NCBI RefSeq assembly: GCF_000143145.1
Contig: NC_014313.1
Span: forward strand, 1,674,001 to 1,738,000
Source of the DNA: Hyphomicrobium denitrificans ATCC 51888
Lineage (GTDB): Bacteria; Pseudomonadota; Alphaproteobacteria; Rhizobiales; Hyphomicrobiaceae
Length of the DNA stretch: 64,000 bases
Direction: 5' to 3'
The notes under the pieces are model-generated. The model worked only from the letters and a program-made list of their open reading frames with translations. It had not been told where the DNA came from and did no database searches. Made by a program: the position numbers and the translations under genes. This document shows, in pieces, positions 27,314-35,864 of this stretch. Position 1 is the stretch's first letter; the number at the start of each line of letters is the position of its first letter.

Positions 27314-28114
27314 GTTGCGCGGACGGTCGGCCGGAACGCCGGCCTTTCGGCGTAGCTCGCCGCTATAAAGATCGACGGCCGCCATTCCGACTTCTCGAAT
27401 GTAAGCTCGGGTGAGACGTGTCGTGATCGATCCCTTGACCCAGTGCATGATCGACTTGGAGAGCCGCTCGCGCATTTCGTAGGTGACGGCGGTCGCAGGG
27501 TTGAGAACGCGCGCAATTCGCCAGATCGACCAGGCTCGATCGGCGACGTCGTAGACGCCGCGCCAGCGATAGATCTGCGCAAACTGTGCGACGGTGAGGC
27601 GGTTGCCGAGCGGAAGCGACCCTTCGAATACCGGCCGCAGTCTGCCGCTTACCTGCTCGATCAACGTCAACGCTTCGGGAACGGTGAAGCGCAGCATCGG
27701 ATCGGCGCGGTCGGGGTGATAAACCTTGGCGACCGTCTCAACCGTCTCGAGCCCGCTGTTCAAAAGGTCATTCCAGGATGCGATGGCCTCGGGCGATGTG
27801 GTGTTTGCGAGTTTCTCGACGGCGGCGGCCGCCTTCTTGCGGAGCGGGTCGTCATCGATGCGCAGCGTCGTCACTTGCAGCTCGGCATTGATCGGCTGCG
27901 ATGGCGACGACGGCAGGGCCGCAACTTTCGGTCCAAGCGTCATGCGCTCGAAGATGTACGCGATGAGCGTGCAGGCGAGCGTCGCCAGCGCCCAGTGAAT
28001 CAGAAATCCGTGCTGCCAGAGCCATAGACTTCCAAGCGGGATCAGTGCGAGCGTCGGAAGGAGAAGGCCCAGGAAGACGATTGCCAAGCGGAGAGGTGTG
28101 AGTGTGTCGCTCAT
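27290..28114 (-). CDS. Two-TM membrane protein, possibly related to the flank of GTPase-family membrane proteins
   Basis: 274 residues from ATG 28114. Two N-terminal transmembrane helices (LAIVFLGLLLPTLALIPLGSLWLW and HWALATLACTLIAYIF) precede a soluble helical domain containing VAKVYHPDRADPMLRFTVPEALTLIEQVSGRL and YIREVGMAAVDLYSGELR. From memory, this resembles the membrane/flanking region of larger YfjP/Era-type GTPase proteins, but no P-loop or other G motif is present. It may be a stand-alone version or a misassigned similarity. The function is unknown. Confidence 0.65.
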   Translation of the reverse strand: MSDTLTPLRLAIVFLGLLLPTLALIPLGSLWLWQHGFLIHWALATLACTLIAYIFERMTLGPKVAALPSSPSQPINAELQVTTLRIDDDPLRKKAAAAVEKLANTTSPEAIASWNDLLNSGLETVETVAKVYHPDRADPMLRFTVPEALTLIEQVSGRLRPVFEGSLPLGNRLTVAQFAQIYRWRGVYDVADRAWSIWRIARVLNPATAVTYEMRERLSKSIMHWVKGSITTRLTRAYIREVGMAAVDLYSGELRRKAGVPADRPRNKKEPSVD

Positions 28115-28226
28115 GCGCTGCTCTTGCCGAACGCCAAACCGCTGATGTTTGAGGTCAGCAAGTAACAACGCCCGGCCGGGCGCACCGGTTCCGGACTCGG
28201 GGGCAGGGCCGGTTCTCAGTCTGAGG

Positions 28227-29147
28227 TTAGCTCCAGCGCCGGTTGGACCACATCCACTGCTCCGGCATCTCGCGAACCCACTCCTCGAACTGGCGGGTCA
28301 TCGCAGCGGTCACCCACTTGACGTCCTCGCCGTGGTTGGCTGTGCGCGGAATGCGAAGCTCCTTGAGTTCGATCTCGAAGCGGCTGTCCTTGCCGATGCG
28401 CATGCAGCGCGACATCCAGATGCGGGCGCCGGCACGGCGGGCAATCATCGCCGGGATCGCGACCGTGCGCGCGTCCTTGCCGAAAAACGGCACAGGCAGG
28501 CCGGAGCGATCGTAGAGATCGCAGACGACGCCGAGACGTCCGCCGCGGCGAACGAAATCCATGATGATGCGCGCTGTTTTCTGCGAGTCGTCGTGCTCGC
28601 CTTCAACCTTGCCGCGGCCGAACATGCCGCCCGGATAGAGATCGCGGCGCTGATAGCGCAGATAGCGGTCGATGTAGGGATTGTTGACCGAGCGGTAGAC
28701 GCAAGCCGGATCGGCGCCTGCGATGGTCAAAGGCCAGATCGCAAGCTCCCAGTTTCCCATGTGCAGCGACGCGCCGACGATCGGGCCGAGCTTGCTCGAG
28801 TAGCGTTCGAAGACTTTCGGGTTTCTGATGACCAGACGCGTCGGATCGGCGATCACCTGATCGATGCGCATCGTCTCGGCCATGACGCGACCGAGATTTT
28901 CCCAGTGGGCGAGTGCGATGGCCGTGCGCTCCGCCTCCGACTTCTCGGGAAAGGCAATCCGCAGATTGTCGAGCGCGCGCTTGTGCCGTTTCGGATTGAT
29001 CAGTGGCGCGAGACGCCGCCAGCTCCATGCCGACAGGTGCGTCGCGACGTCGAGCGGCACGATGCGCACGATGCCGACGATCAGTCGCAATAGCACATAT
29101 TCAAGCCTGAACTGCAGGTCACGCAGCGGCGATGCGGGCACGCCCAA
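28227..29147 (-). CDS. Lipid A biosynthesis-type acyltransferase (LpxL/HtrB family)
   Basis: 306 residues. One N-terminal hydrophobic helix (LLRLIVGIVRIVPL) anchors it in the inner membrane. The catalytic HxxxxE motif is SLHMGNWE (His129, Glu134). NPKRHKRALDNLRIAFPE, GKDARTVAIPAMIARR and the closing PEQWMWSNRRW are family hallmarks. It would transfer a secondary acyl chain onto a lipid A precursor, or act on a related lipid. The start is uncertain: TTG 29147 as given, or GTG 29141; neither has a strong ribosome site and no upstream ATG exists in frame. Confidence 0.88.
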   Translation of the reverse strand: MGVPASPLRDLQFRLEYVLLRLIVGIVRIVPLDVATHLSAWSWRRLAPLINPKRHKRALDNLRIAFPEKSEAERTAIALAHWENLGRVMAETMRIDQVIADPTRLVIRNPKVFERYSSKLGPIVGASLHMGNWELAIWPLTIAGADPACVYRSVNNPYIDRYLRYQRRDLYPGGMFGRGKVEGEHDDSQKTARIIMDFVRRGGRLGVVCDLYDRSGLPVPFFGKDARTVAIPAMIARRAGARIWMSRCMRIGKDSRFEIELKELRIPRTANHGEDVKWVTAAMTRQFEEWVREMPEQWMWSNRRWS

Positions 29148-29217
29148 AGACAGTGGTCAAATTCCCTCAGTTGAAAGAGATCAAGCGCGAAGTCTTGCCC
29201 GCCGGGGAACAGCCCCG

Positions 29218-30444
29218 TCAAGCTCGGGCGGCTGGGATTTCCCCGCTTCGATGCAACGGCCGCATAAACTCAGGCACGTCCGAGCCCGGCATGACGCCCT
29301 CGCGCATGACACGGGCGCGCAAGCGGCGGCTGGTTGCGAGCGCGAAAAGCCCGAAACCGCGGGCGAGATGGACGCCCGGAATCGAGGACAGCAACGACCG
29401 GTTGAGCACATCGACGGCAAAGACGCGGGAGGCGATATCGCGGCGCCTCAGCCGGTCGTAGTTCGCGAGGACCTCGTCGCCGCCGATGTCGGTCCCGGCG
29501 CGCCGGGCCGCACCAGCAAGCTCGGCGATCGTCGCCGCGTCGCGAAAGCCGAGATTGAGGCCCTGCGCGCCAATCGGCGGGATGACGTGTGCCGCTTCGC
29601 CAACGAGCGCGACGCGCGAACGGCCAAGCACGTCCGCCGTGCGGCCGGAAAGCGGGAAGGTCCTTCGCGGCGTAAGGCTGGAAACGGCGCCGAGCAGGTC
29701 TCCGATATGGGCCGAGAGTTCACGGCCGAAGCTGTCGTCATCGAGATTGGCAAGGCGCTGGGCTTCTTCCGGCGATTCCACCCAGACGAGGTTCGATGTG
29801 TTGCCGGGGGCGGGGACGACGGTCAGAGGACCCATCGGCTGATGCAACTCGGTGGAGATACCGCGGTGGGGCCGTGTGTGAGCGAATGTGGCGACGACGG
29901 CGGCCTGCGGATAGCTCCAGTTCGTCGTGCTGATCCCAGCGGCGGCACGGGCTGGCGACTCACGTCCGTCGGCGGCGACAATCAAACGGCACCTGATGAC
30001 TTCGGAGGTGCTGGTCGACAACACTGCTTCGCTTCCGGCCAAGTCGGACACCGTCGCTCGCGGGTCGATGAGCCGCGTCAGAAGCGGATGCGACGTGGCT
30101 TCCAAAGCAGCAGTCAAAGCTGAGTTCGGGATGTTGTAGCCGAATGCTCCAAGGCCAATTTCGGAGGCTTCGAACAGCACTTCCGGAGCGCGGACGAGCC
30201 CGCCCGTAGCATCGATGAGGCGGATGCCTTGCAGCGGAGCCGCAGCGCTCGCAGCTTTATCCCAAACTGAAAGCCTTTTCAGGAGGTTGAGTGATCCGTC
30301 CATCAGCGCAGCGGAACGCCCGTCGCGGGGATCGGATCGCGGTCCAATCACAATCGTACGAAGCCCGGATTCGGCGCACGCGAGGCCGGCGGCAAGGCCC
30401 GCCGGTCCGGCGCCAACGACCGCAACGTCAAAGACAGTTTTCAT
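29218..30444 (-). CDS. UbiH/UbiF/VisC-type FAD-dependent hydroxylase
   Basis: 408 residues from ATG 30444. The FAD dinucleotide fold opens VFDVAVVGAGPAGLAAGLA, the middle NADPH/FAD region has VAADGRESPAR, and the C-terminal FAD motif is GEAAHVIPPIGAQGLNLGFRDA, diagnostic of ubiquinone-biosynthesis monooxygenases (UbiH/COQ6). It probably hydroxylates a ubiquinone precursor ring; which carbon is attacked cannot be told. The acyltransferase follows after 70 bp. The neighbourhood has no other ubi gene. Confidence 0.88.
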   Translation of the reverse strand: MKTVFDVAVVGAGPAGLAAGLACAESGLRTIVIGPRSDPRDGRSAALMDGSLNLLKRLSVWDKAASAAAPLQGIRLIDATGGLVRAPEVLFEASEIGLGAFGYNIPNSALTAALEATSHPLLTRLIDPRATVSDLAGSEAVLSTSTSEVIRCRLIVAADGRESPARAAAGISTTNWSYPQAAVVATFAHTRPHRGISTELHQPMGPLTVVPAPGNTSNLVWVESPEEAQRLANLDDDSFGRELSAHIGDLLGAVSSLTPRRTFPLSGRTADVLGRSRVALVGEAAHVIPPIGAQGLNLGFRDAATIAELAGAARRAGTDIGGDEVLANYDRLRRRDIASRVFAVDVLNRSLLSSIPGVHLARGFGLFALATSRRLRARVMREGVMPGSDVPEFMRPLHRSGEIPAARA

Positions 30445-30694
30445 GGCCACCGCAGCTATCCTTCAATGTGTCTCTTAAAGCACAGAAATGGTCTAAAGGA
30501 CCACCTGTTGCTGCGTTGCAACTCTTTGAGGGCCCGACTGTCACGCATCTGTTAAACTGGCATGCTTTTCAGTGCCCAAGGCGCTGATTTGGGGAAAAGA
30601 TATTTCTCACAGCGCAATGGCAGGAATTGTCCGGCGCGATCAGGGGAAATGGCGCGCCGTTCTGGTTGGGGTCTGTAAAAACAGAGGGGCACCG

Positions 30695-32035
30695 ATGAAA
30701 TCGGTATTCACACTATCGTGCAGCCGTCTTGCGTTGTTGGCGGCGTTTGGACTTGCGATGAGCTTTACGCAAGCCTCCGCAGCCGATCTGGGCGGCAACT
30801 GCTGCGCCGATCTTGAAGAACGTATCGCTGAGCTCGAGGCGACGACCGCCCGTAAGGGTAACCGCAAGGTTTCGCTCACGATTTCCGGCTGGGTCAACGA
30901 AGCCGTCTACTTCTGGGATGACGGTTCGCAGCGCAACGCCTACGTCGGCACGAACTCGCTCGAGCAATCGCGTGTGAAGTTCTCCGGCGAAGCGAAAATC
31001 GCCAACGGATACTCGGCTGGTTACACGTTGGAAATCGGCGTCCAGGGCAACCCCTCGAACAAGTGGGACCAGACCGGCCCGTCGAGCACGGATGCCAACT
31101 CTCCGAACAACTCGCTCATCGTTCGTAAGAGCAACTGGTGGCTGAAAAGCAAAGACTTCGGCAAGCTGACAGTCGGCCTCGAAGGCTCGGCGACGTACCA
31201 TCTTCTGGACGATGCCGATGGCGTGAACACGCGCAACTACTCTGACGCCCAGGCTGCTGCCGTGGCGCAGGGCCGCTTCCAGCTGAGAAGCGGTGGCGCA
31301 CAGGTTGGTGGCACCGCCATCCGCTGGAACGACATTCTTCGTGGCGCCGACAACGGCACGAGCGGTCAGAACGGCCGCCGCAACATCGTCCGTTACGACT
31401 CGCCGACGATCCTCGGCTTCGTGCTGACGGCTTCGTGGGGCGAAGACGACCAGACCGGCGTCGCACTGACCTACAAAGAAAAGTGGGGCGATTTCAACAT
31501 CCTCGCCAAAGGCGGCTGGGAAAAGAGCACCGACGAGAATCTGACCGGCTGCGCGCCGTTCAGCGCGACGGGTGCGACCCGTGAGGATTGCGAATGGTGG
31601 GGTGGCGCGGCCACGATCCAGCACGCTCCGACCGGCCTCTATGTCTACGGCGGCTACGGCCAGACGATCGACCATGGCGTCGAGCTGATCTCTGCGGCCG
31701 CTGAGAGCAAGAGCGATCTCTGGTTCATCCAGGGCGGTATCGAGCAGAAGTGGCTGCCGCTCGGCAAGACGACGGTGTTCGGCGAATATCGCCATGACAA
31801 CCTCGGATCGCGCACTGGCAAGACCTTCGCCGTTGACGGCGGGGCGTCGGGCTACGTCCACGACGGCGATATCAACTTCTGGGCTGCCGGTATCGTTCAG
31901 AACATCGATGCCGCTGCGATGGACTTGTACGTCATCTACCGTCATGCCGACGGCGACCTGACGAACTCGGCTGGCGATACCGCCTCGCTCGATGCCTTCG
32001 ACATGGTCATCACCGGCGCACGCATTCAGTTCTGA
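30695..32035 (+). CDS. Outer-membrane porin (alphaproteobacterial Porin_2 type)
   Basis: 446 residues from ATG 30695 (AGAGGGG 6 bases upstream). A signal peptide (LALLAAFGLAMSFTQASAA) is followed by a short Cys-Cys, coiled-coil-like segment (CCADLEERIAELEATTARKG). Repeated aromatic beta strands (VSLTISGWVNEAVYFWDDG, SAGYTLEIGVQG) then run to a C-terminal FDMVITGARIQF ending in Phe, the BAM recognition signal. It probably forms a general diffusion channel. A terminator follows 30 bp after the stop. It is divergent from the UbiH-like gene, with 250 bp between. Confidence 0.9.
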   Translation: MKSVFTLSCSRLALLAAFGLAMSFTQASAADLGGNCCADLEERIAELEATTARKGNRKVSLTISGWVNEAVYFWDDGSQRNAYVGTNSLEQSRVKFSGEAKIANGYSAGYTLEIGVQGNPSNKWDQTGPSSTDANSPNNSLIVRKSNWWLKSKDFGKLTVGLEGSATYHLLDDADGVNTRNYSDAQAAAVAQGRFQLRSGGAQVGGTAIRWNDILRGADNGTSGQNGRRNIVRYDSPTILGFVLTASWGEDDQTGVALTYKEKWGDFNILAKGGWEKSTDENLTGCAPFSATGATREDCEWWGGAATIQHAPTGLYVYGGYGQTIDHGVELISAAAESKSDLWFIQGGIEQKWLPLGKTTVFGEYRHDNLGSRTGKTFAVDGGASGYVHDGDINFWAAGIVQNIDAAAMDLYVIYRHADGDLTNSAGDTASLDAFDMVITGARIQF

Positions 32036-32064
32036 TCGCCTACCTCCCGTCTGCGTCAGAATGG

Positions 32065-32093
32065 AAGGGCCGCCCGCAAGGCGGCCCTTTTCG
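32065..32093 (+). terminator. Intrinsic terminator after the porin
   Basis: Perfect stem AAGGGCCGCC/GGCGGCCCTT with a CGCAA-type loop and a short T tail. Confidence 0.88.
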
Positions 32094-32259
32094 CGTGCCG
32101 CCGAAAACTGGCAAGTTCTGGGCCGTACAATTTGGGAAACTTCTGTGTCGCGTCAGCAACATGGCGATGATACAACAGCATCACCAGAAACGGCACCGTG
32201 AGGGCCAGGGGTCTGAAAAGGGCATTGAAGTTCGACGACCGACCGCTCATCAGTATTAC

Positions 32260-32637
32260 ATGTGCGTGCTTGCAAGGCATTGCGGGGTTTTGGTGAGAAG
32301 AACAGCATTGGTGCTTGGCATGTTGGCGGCCGTCGCCGCCGCTGCGACCACCGGAGCATTCGCGCTTGACGAGCAGCGTATGGCGATCCCGAACGGAGCG
32401 CCTGATGCTCCGAAAGCGCAAGTGCAAGATCAGTCGACGCCGAAGAGCGAGGAAGGCGCCGAGATCCGCATCCCGGGTCTTGGTAAGCTCGGCACGTTGC
32501 CTAAAATGGACTTCGGCCTCGAGCTGCTTTACGGCGCGGCCGAAGACAATCGAAGCGAACAGAACAGCGAACCGGCAGCCGGTCCGGAAGCGCCGCAGGA
32601 TCTTACGATCCACGGAAGCATGAAGCATCGTTTCTAG
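32260..32637 (+). CDS. Small secreted hypothetical protein
   Basis: 125 residues from ATG 32260. GTG 32293 is a likely alternative, giving VRRTALVLGMLAAVAAAATTGAFA as a clean signal peptide with GGGG just upstream. The mature part is acidic and Pro/Gln-rich (SEEGAEIRIPGLGKLGTLPKMDFGLELLYG), ending LTIHGSMKHRF with a terminal Phe, which may mark an outer-membrane or periplasmic protein. Family not recognised. Confidence 0.65.
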   Translation: MCVLARHCGVLVRRTALVLGMLAAVAAAATTGAFALDEQRMAIPNGAPDAPKAQVQDQSTPKSEEGAEIRIPGLGKLGTLPKMDFGLELLYGAAEDNRSEQNSEPAAGPEAPQDLTIHGSMKHRF

Positions 32638-32898
32638 GCCGTTGGCCTGACTCAGCGGATCGAGCCTGCCTGTACTTTCCCAATAGCCTGACATCGCGCA
32701 GACGGACCACAACGTCCGACGTGCGTGCTCGCCTGTGCCTGGCCGCAAGTCGCAGAATCCAACAAGGCCGAGCCCATCCAGCCGCGCGGCCGCCCGAGAC
32801 ATTCGCGATTGAAATCTCGGATGAATTTACCTGCCCTTAAGCGGACCGCTCCATAACATCGTTCCCATCAACGATCTCCTCCCTCGGAGCGTGAATCA

Positions 32899-33228
32899 GT
32901 GCTGCGTGCCAATAGGCCTGAAAGGCGAAATAGGCATCGACATCTCACCCGGCAGATATTCGTGTTGCTTGCCTGCCTGACGTCGACGTCCTATTTCGTC
33001 TATCATGCCCGCTACGGCCGGCATGGATTTGAAGCGCGGACGCGCCTCATCGAACGATCGGCGCTTCTCGATTTCGAGAACAGGGGCCTCGAATCCGTCC
33101 GCGCGAAACTGCGGCGCGACGTGGCTCTGCTCTCTCCGGAAGTCCCCAATTCCGATCTGGTCGAAGAAATCGCGCGCGATGTGCTCGGCTACGTCCGCAG
33201 CAACGATAAAATCGTAGCGTCGCGATAG
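32899..33228 (+). CDS. FtsB/DivIC-type septum formation initiator protein
   Basis: 109 residues from GTG 32899 (GGAG 9 bases upstream). A basic N-terminus is followed by one transmembrane helix (IFVLLACLTSTSYFVYHA), a coiled coil (RTRLIERSALLDFENRGLESVRAKLRRDVALLS) and the FtsB-like end ARDVLGYVRSNDKIV. FtsB bridges FtsL and FtsQ in the divisome. Alphaproteobacterial ftsB usually sits between eno and pdhA, which is not the case here, so this may be a relocated or second copy. Confidence 0.8.
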   Translation: MLRANRPERRNRHRHLTRQIFVLLACLTSTSYFVYHARYGRHGFEARTRLIERSALLDFENRGLESVRAKLRRDVALLSPEVPNSDLVEEIARDVLGYVRSNDKIVASR

Positions 33229-33351
33229 GCCACGCAAACCCCGCATTTTCGGCTACAAGAACGCGCTGCACGCAACGCTCTTGCGATAGCGTCCTGCGCC
33301 TACTAAATTTGCCCGATCCCCTCTGTATCGCGTATTGAAGGCGCCGTTGAC

Positions 33352-33678
33352 ATGAGCAATCTGCAAGACACCGAACGGCCCCTGGAACTCGATATCCCTG
33401 ATGGTGTCCCGGAAGCCCAGCAAGCCGTCGAACTGATCCGCGCCTGGGTCGCGGATGGTGCTCTGATGGTCACCATCAACGGCGAGGCGCTCGGCGATCA
33501 GCTGCAGGATTGGGGACGGCTTCTCGCGCAGATCGGCCATCACGTCGCAAATTCGGCCGCGCTCAACGGCCAGAAAAGCGATGCGCAGGCGCTCGAGGAG
33601 ATCCGCAAAGGGTTCGACTCCGTGCTCCCGGGCAGCGCAAAGGCGGCGGGTAAGGTTCGCGGGCGCAGAGTCCACTAG
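33352..33678 (+). CDS. DUF5076 family protein
   Basis: 108 residues, acidic, beginning MSNLQDTERPLELDIPDGVPEAQQAVELIRAW. The pattern (PDGVPEAQQAVELIRAWVADGALMVTI then WGRLLAQIGHHVANS) fits DUF5076, a small soluble family of unknown function in Hyphomicrobiales. It lies 123 bp after the FtsB-like gene and may be transcribed with it. Confidence 0.75.
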   Translation: MSNLQDTERPLELDIPDGVPEAQQAVELIRAWVADGALMVTINGEALGDQLQDWGRLLAQIGHHVANSAALNGQKSDAQALEEIRKGFDSVLPGSAKAAGKVRGRRVH

Positions 33679-33917
33679 CGGTCCACGAAATCGGATGCCG
33701 TGTGAAACGCGGGGCGCGCTTGACGCCCGGCGGCCCGGCATGTGCTGTCGCTGTTGCGTATCGGCACCATGTGGCTGATGTCCACAATTTCGAACTCCTC
33801 CGCTTCTGTTCGTTGGGGACGAGGCGCCCCGCACGGCTTGCGGGTGCAGCTTCACCATCCTTAAGCAGAAAGCCTGTGCGCGTGCTGTTGCAGGTTGCAA
33901 CGATCCGGGGGTGGAAG

Positions 33918-34334
33918 ATGATTGAGGGCGCAACGGGCAAGCTTGCTTTGGCCGTGCTTGCAGCGGGACTGACCTGCGGATGCGCGGACGGTTCGAATTT
34001 CGGTCTTTCGACGCAATCGCTCGGTCCCGACACGACGGCGGCCAAGTCCGACCCGGTGTGCGTGTCGCTCGCGAGCCAGATCAACACGCTGAAAGGCGAC
34101 GGCACGATCGAACGGCTGGAAAAAGCCGGCGACGGAAAGACCGTCAAGGTTTCGGTGAAACGCTCGGCTCTGCAGAAGCAGGCTGAACTCAACAAGGCCT
34201 ACGCGGATTTCCAGACGCGTTGCGGCCCGAAGGTTCCGGCGCAAACCGCTCAGGCGCAGCCTGCTGCTCCGGCCGCGCAGACGGCAAGCACGCAGCCCGC
34301 AGCTCCGGCTGCTGGCACGCCGGCAGCGAACTGA
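33918..34334 (+). CDS. Lipoprotein-like protein, first of a tandem paralogous pair
   Basis: 138 residues from ATG 33918. The signal sequence ends LAVLAAGLTCGCADG, with candidate lipobox cysteines at TCGC. The mature domain is short and flanked by cysteines: VCVSLASQINTLKGDGTIERLEKA to ADFQTRC. A Pro/Ala/Gln-rich tail follows (QPAAPAAQTAS). The next gene (34573) shares the same layout: CxS/I-x-x-Q-x-N-x-L, a Gly-rich turn, and a final helix closing with RC. This suggests a duplication. Function unknown. Confidence 0.75.
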   Translation: MIEGATGKLALAVLAAGLTCGCADGSNFGLSTQSLGPDTTAAKSDPVCVSLASQINTLKGDGTIERLEKAGDGKTVKVSVKRSALQKQAELNKAYADFQTRCGPKVPAQTAQAQPAAPAAQTASTQPAAPAAGTPAAN

Positions 34335-34355
34335 CGCTCGACATTATCGGATGCA

Positions 34356-34377
34356 CGGAGATGCCTCGGCATCTCCG
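34356..34377 (+). other. Perfect hairpin between the two lipoprotein genes
   Basis: CGGAGATGC/GCATCTCCG with a 4-base loop, 21 bp after the first lipoprotein stop. No T-tract follows, so it may be an mRNA-stabilising or weak termination structure. Confidence 0.5.
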
Positions 34378-34572
34378 AAACGCGTGAGTTCACGCAGCAG
34401 AGTTCTGCTCGCATTCAGTCATGCTCAGAGTGCGTCGAACTCAGACGATGCTGCATCGTTGCCACATGAAGGCCATCAGGAGTTGCAAAACGCAGCCGCT
34501 CTATGGTCTTTAGTGTGCAGTGCGTATAATCGGGCTTCGCTGCCATTTATCAAGCCAGTGGGATTGTGCGGA

Positions 34573-34860
34573 ATGCGGGGTTTCATTGCGATCGTAACGG
34601 TCGCCGCTTTGTCAACGCTTCTGCAGGGATGCGGTGGTGCATCCGGCAAGGGCTATCAGGATCCGGGTCCTCGAGCGTTGCCGAGCGGCGAAAGCTGCGA
34701 CTCGATTCGTGGGCAGCTCAATCGTCTCGATTCCAAAGGCGTGCCTGCGCAGGTCGAACGCGCGAGCAGCGGCGGCAGCCTGTCGGCCGGTCAGCGCGCC
34801 GACGTTGACAGGTACAATCAGCTGCTCAATCAGTACCTCGGCGCTCGCTGCCACGTCTAA
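34573..34860 (+). CDS. Small lipoprotein, second of the tandem pair
   Basis: 95 residues from ATG 34573; the longer frame from 34351 is unsupported. The lipoprotein signal is FIAIVTVAALSTLLQGCGG (lipobox LQGC). The mature domain runs SCDSIRGQLNRLDSKGVPAQVERAS to YNQLLNQYLGARC, matching the cysteine-bracketed helix-turn-helix layout of the gene at 33918 but without its Pro/Ala tail. Outer-membrane anchoring is likely because the residue after Cys is Gly, not Asp. Confidence 0.78.
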   Translation: MRGFIAIVTVAALSTLLQGCGGASGKGYQDPGPRALPSGESCDSIRGQLNRLDSKGVPAQVERASSGGSLSAGQRADVDRYNQLLNQYLGARCHV

Positions 34861-34952
34861 GGCAGCGCGCCGGTGGCAGGTGAACTCCTGTCGGGCATGC
34901 GCGCGGGTGTGAGATTGCAAGACTTTCGAAGCCAGAATTTCGGAGGCTGATC

Positions 34953-35207
34953 ATGGACGAACAAACGCGCGATCTGCTTGTCTTCGCAGTCATCGGCATC
35001 CTTGCCGGTTTCCTCGCTTCGTTCGTCGTCGGCGGCAACGGTCTGATCCGCTATCTGATAACCGGTATCATCGGTGCATTCGTCGGCGGCTATCTGTTCA
35101 AGGCGCTGGGCATCAACCTCGGCATCGGCAACGCCTTCGTATCGCAAATCGTTACGGCGGCGATCGGCGCCATCATCGTCGTGCTTCTGGCGCGTATTCT
35201 CGCCTGA
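34953..35207 (+). CDS. GlsB/YeaQ/YmgE family membrane protein
   Basis: 84 residues with three transmembrane helices rich in Gly (LLVFAVIGILAGFLASFVVGG, LIRYLITGIIGAFVGGYLFKALG, VTAAIGAIIVVLLARIL). This is the transglycosylase-associated (PF04226) family, often induced by envelope or general stress. No direct enzymatic role is known. A GGAGG ribosome site lies before the ATG. I found no EcfG-type promoter in the 92 bp upstream. Confidence 0.87.
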   Translation: MDEQTRDLLVFAVIGILAGFLASFVVGGNGLIRYLITGIIGAFVGGYLFKALGINLGIGNAFVSQIVTAAIGAIIVVLLARILA

Positions 35208-35344
35208 CGCGATTCTCGATGTTGCGCCGCTGGGCCTCATCCACGGCGCTCACTTTGTGCATTATGGCAACTAATCCCGTGACGGGCACGGGGTTGGGCA
35301 GTCGCGCCAGATCAGGCGGCCCATAGCGCCGCCGAATTGCAGCC

Positions 35345-35809
35345 ATGCCATCATTCAAGACCACACGCCACGTCGCCTTTACCGCCAACCAGATGTTCAC
35401 GCTCGTCGCCGACGTCGAGCGCTATCCGGAATTCCTGCCGCTGTGCACGGGGCTCGCCGTGCTGTCACGGCAGCCGGTGGGTGAGGGCGAAGAACTCACT
35501 GCGCGGATGAATATCGGCTACAAGTCGATCAGCGAAAGTTTCACGACGCGCGTGCTGACAAAGCCGAACGATCTGAATATCGATGTCAGCTATTTGAACG
35601 GCCCCTTCAAGCGCCTGATCAATCACTGGACGTTCAAAAACGATGCTGCCGGCACGGGTTCGACGATCGATTTCTTCATCGACTACGAGTTCAAGTCGAT
35701 GCTGATGGGCGCGCTGATGGGAGCGATGTTCGACCAGGCGTTCCGGCGCTTCGCGCAAGCCTTCGAAGAACGGGCCGCGCACGTTTACGGTCCGTCGACA
35801 CGGGTGTGA
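35345..35809 (+). CDS. RatA/COQ10-like START-domain protein
   Basis: 154 residues. START/polyketide-cyclase fold: VAFTANQMFTLVADVERYPEFLPLCTG, SYLNGPFKRLINHWTF and IDFFIDYEFKSMLMGALMG, with a C-terminal helix. E. coli RatA was described as a ribosome-association toxin, while the mitochondrial COQ10 branch binds ubiquinone. In alphaproteobacteria it sits near lipA, cinA and ispDF, and a ubiquinone-related role is the more likely one (inference). No antitoxin partner is adjacent. Confidence 0.88.
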   Translation: MPSFKTTRHVAFTANQMFTLVADVERYPEFLPLCTGLAVLSRQPVGEGEELTARMNIGYKSISESFTTRVLTKPNDLNIDVSYLNGPFKRLINHWTFKNDAAGTGSTIDFFIDYEFKSMLMGALMGAMFDQAFRRFAQAFEERAAHVYGPSTRV

Positions 35810-35864
35810 GAACAGCCTGAAGGCGCCAATGATCCGGCGGTGCAGCGCAAAACCTTTTGCTTGT

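Noticed and set aside
35345..35809. Toxin-antitoxin module (RatA)
   Set aside because: No antitoxin-like neighbour; the START-domain COQ10-like protein is a core gene in alphaproteobacteria.
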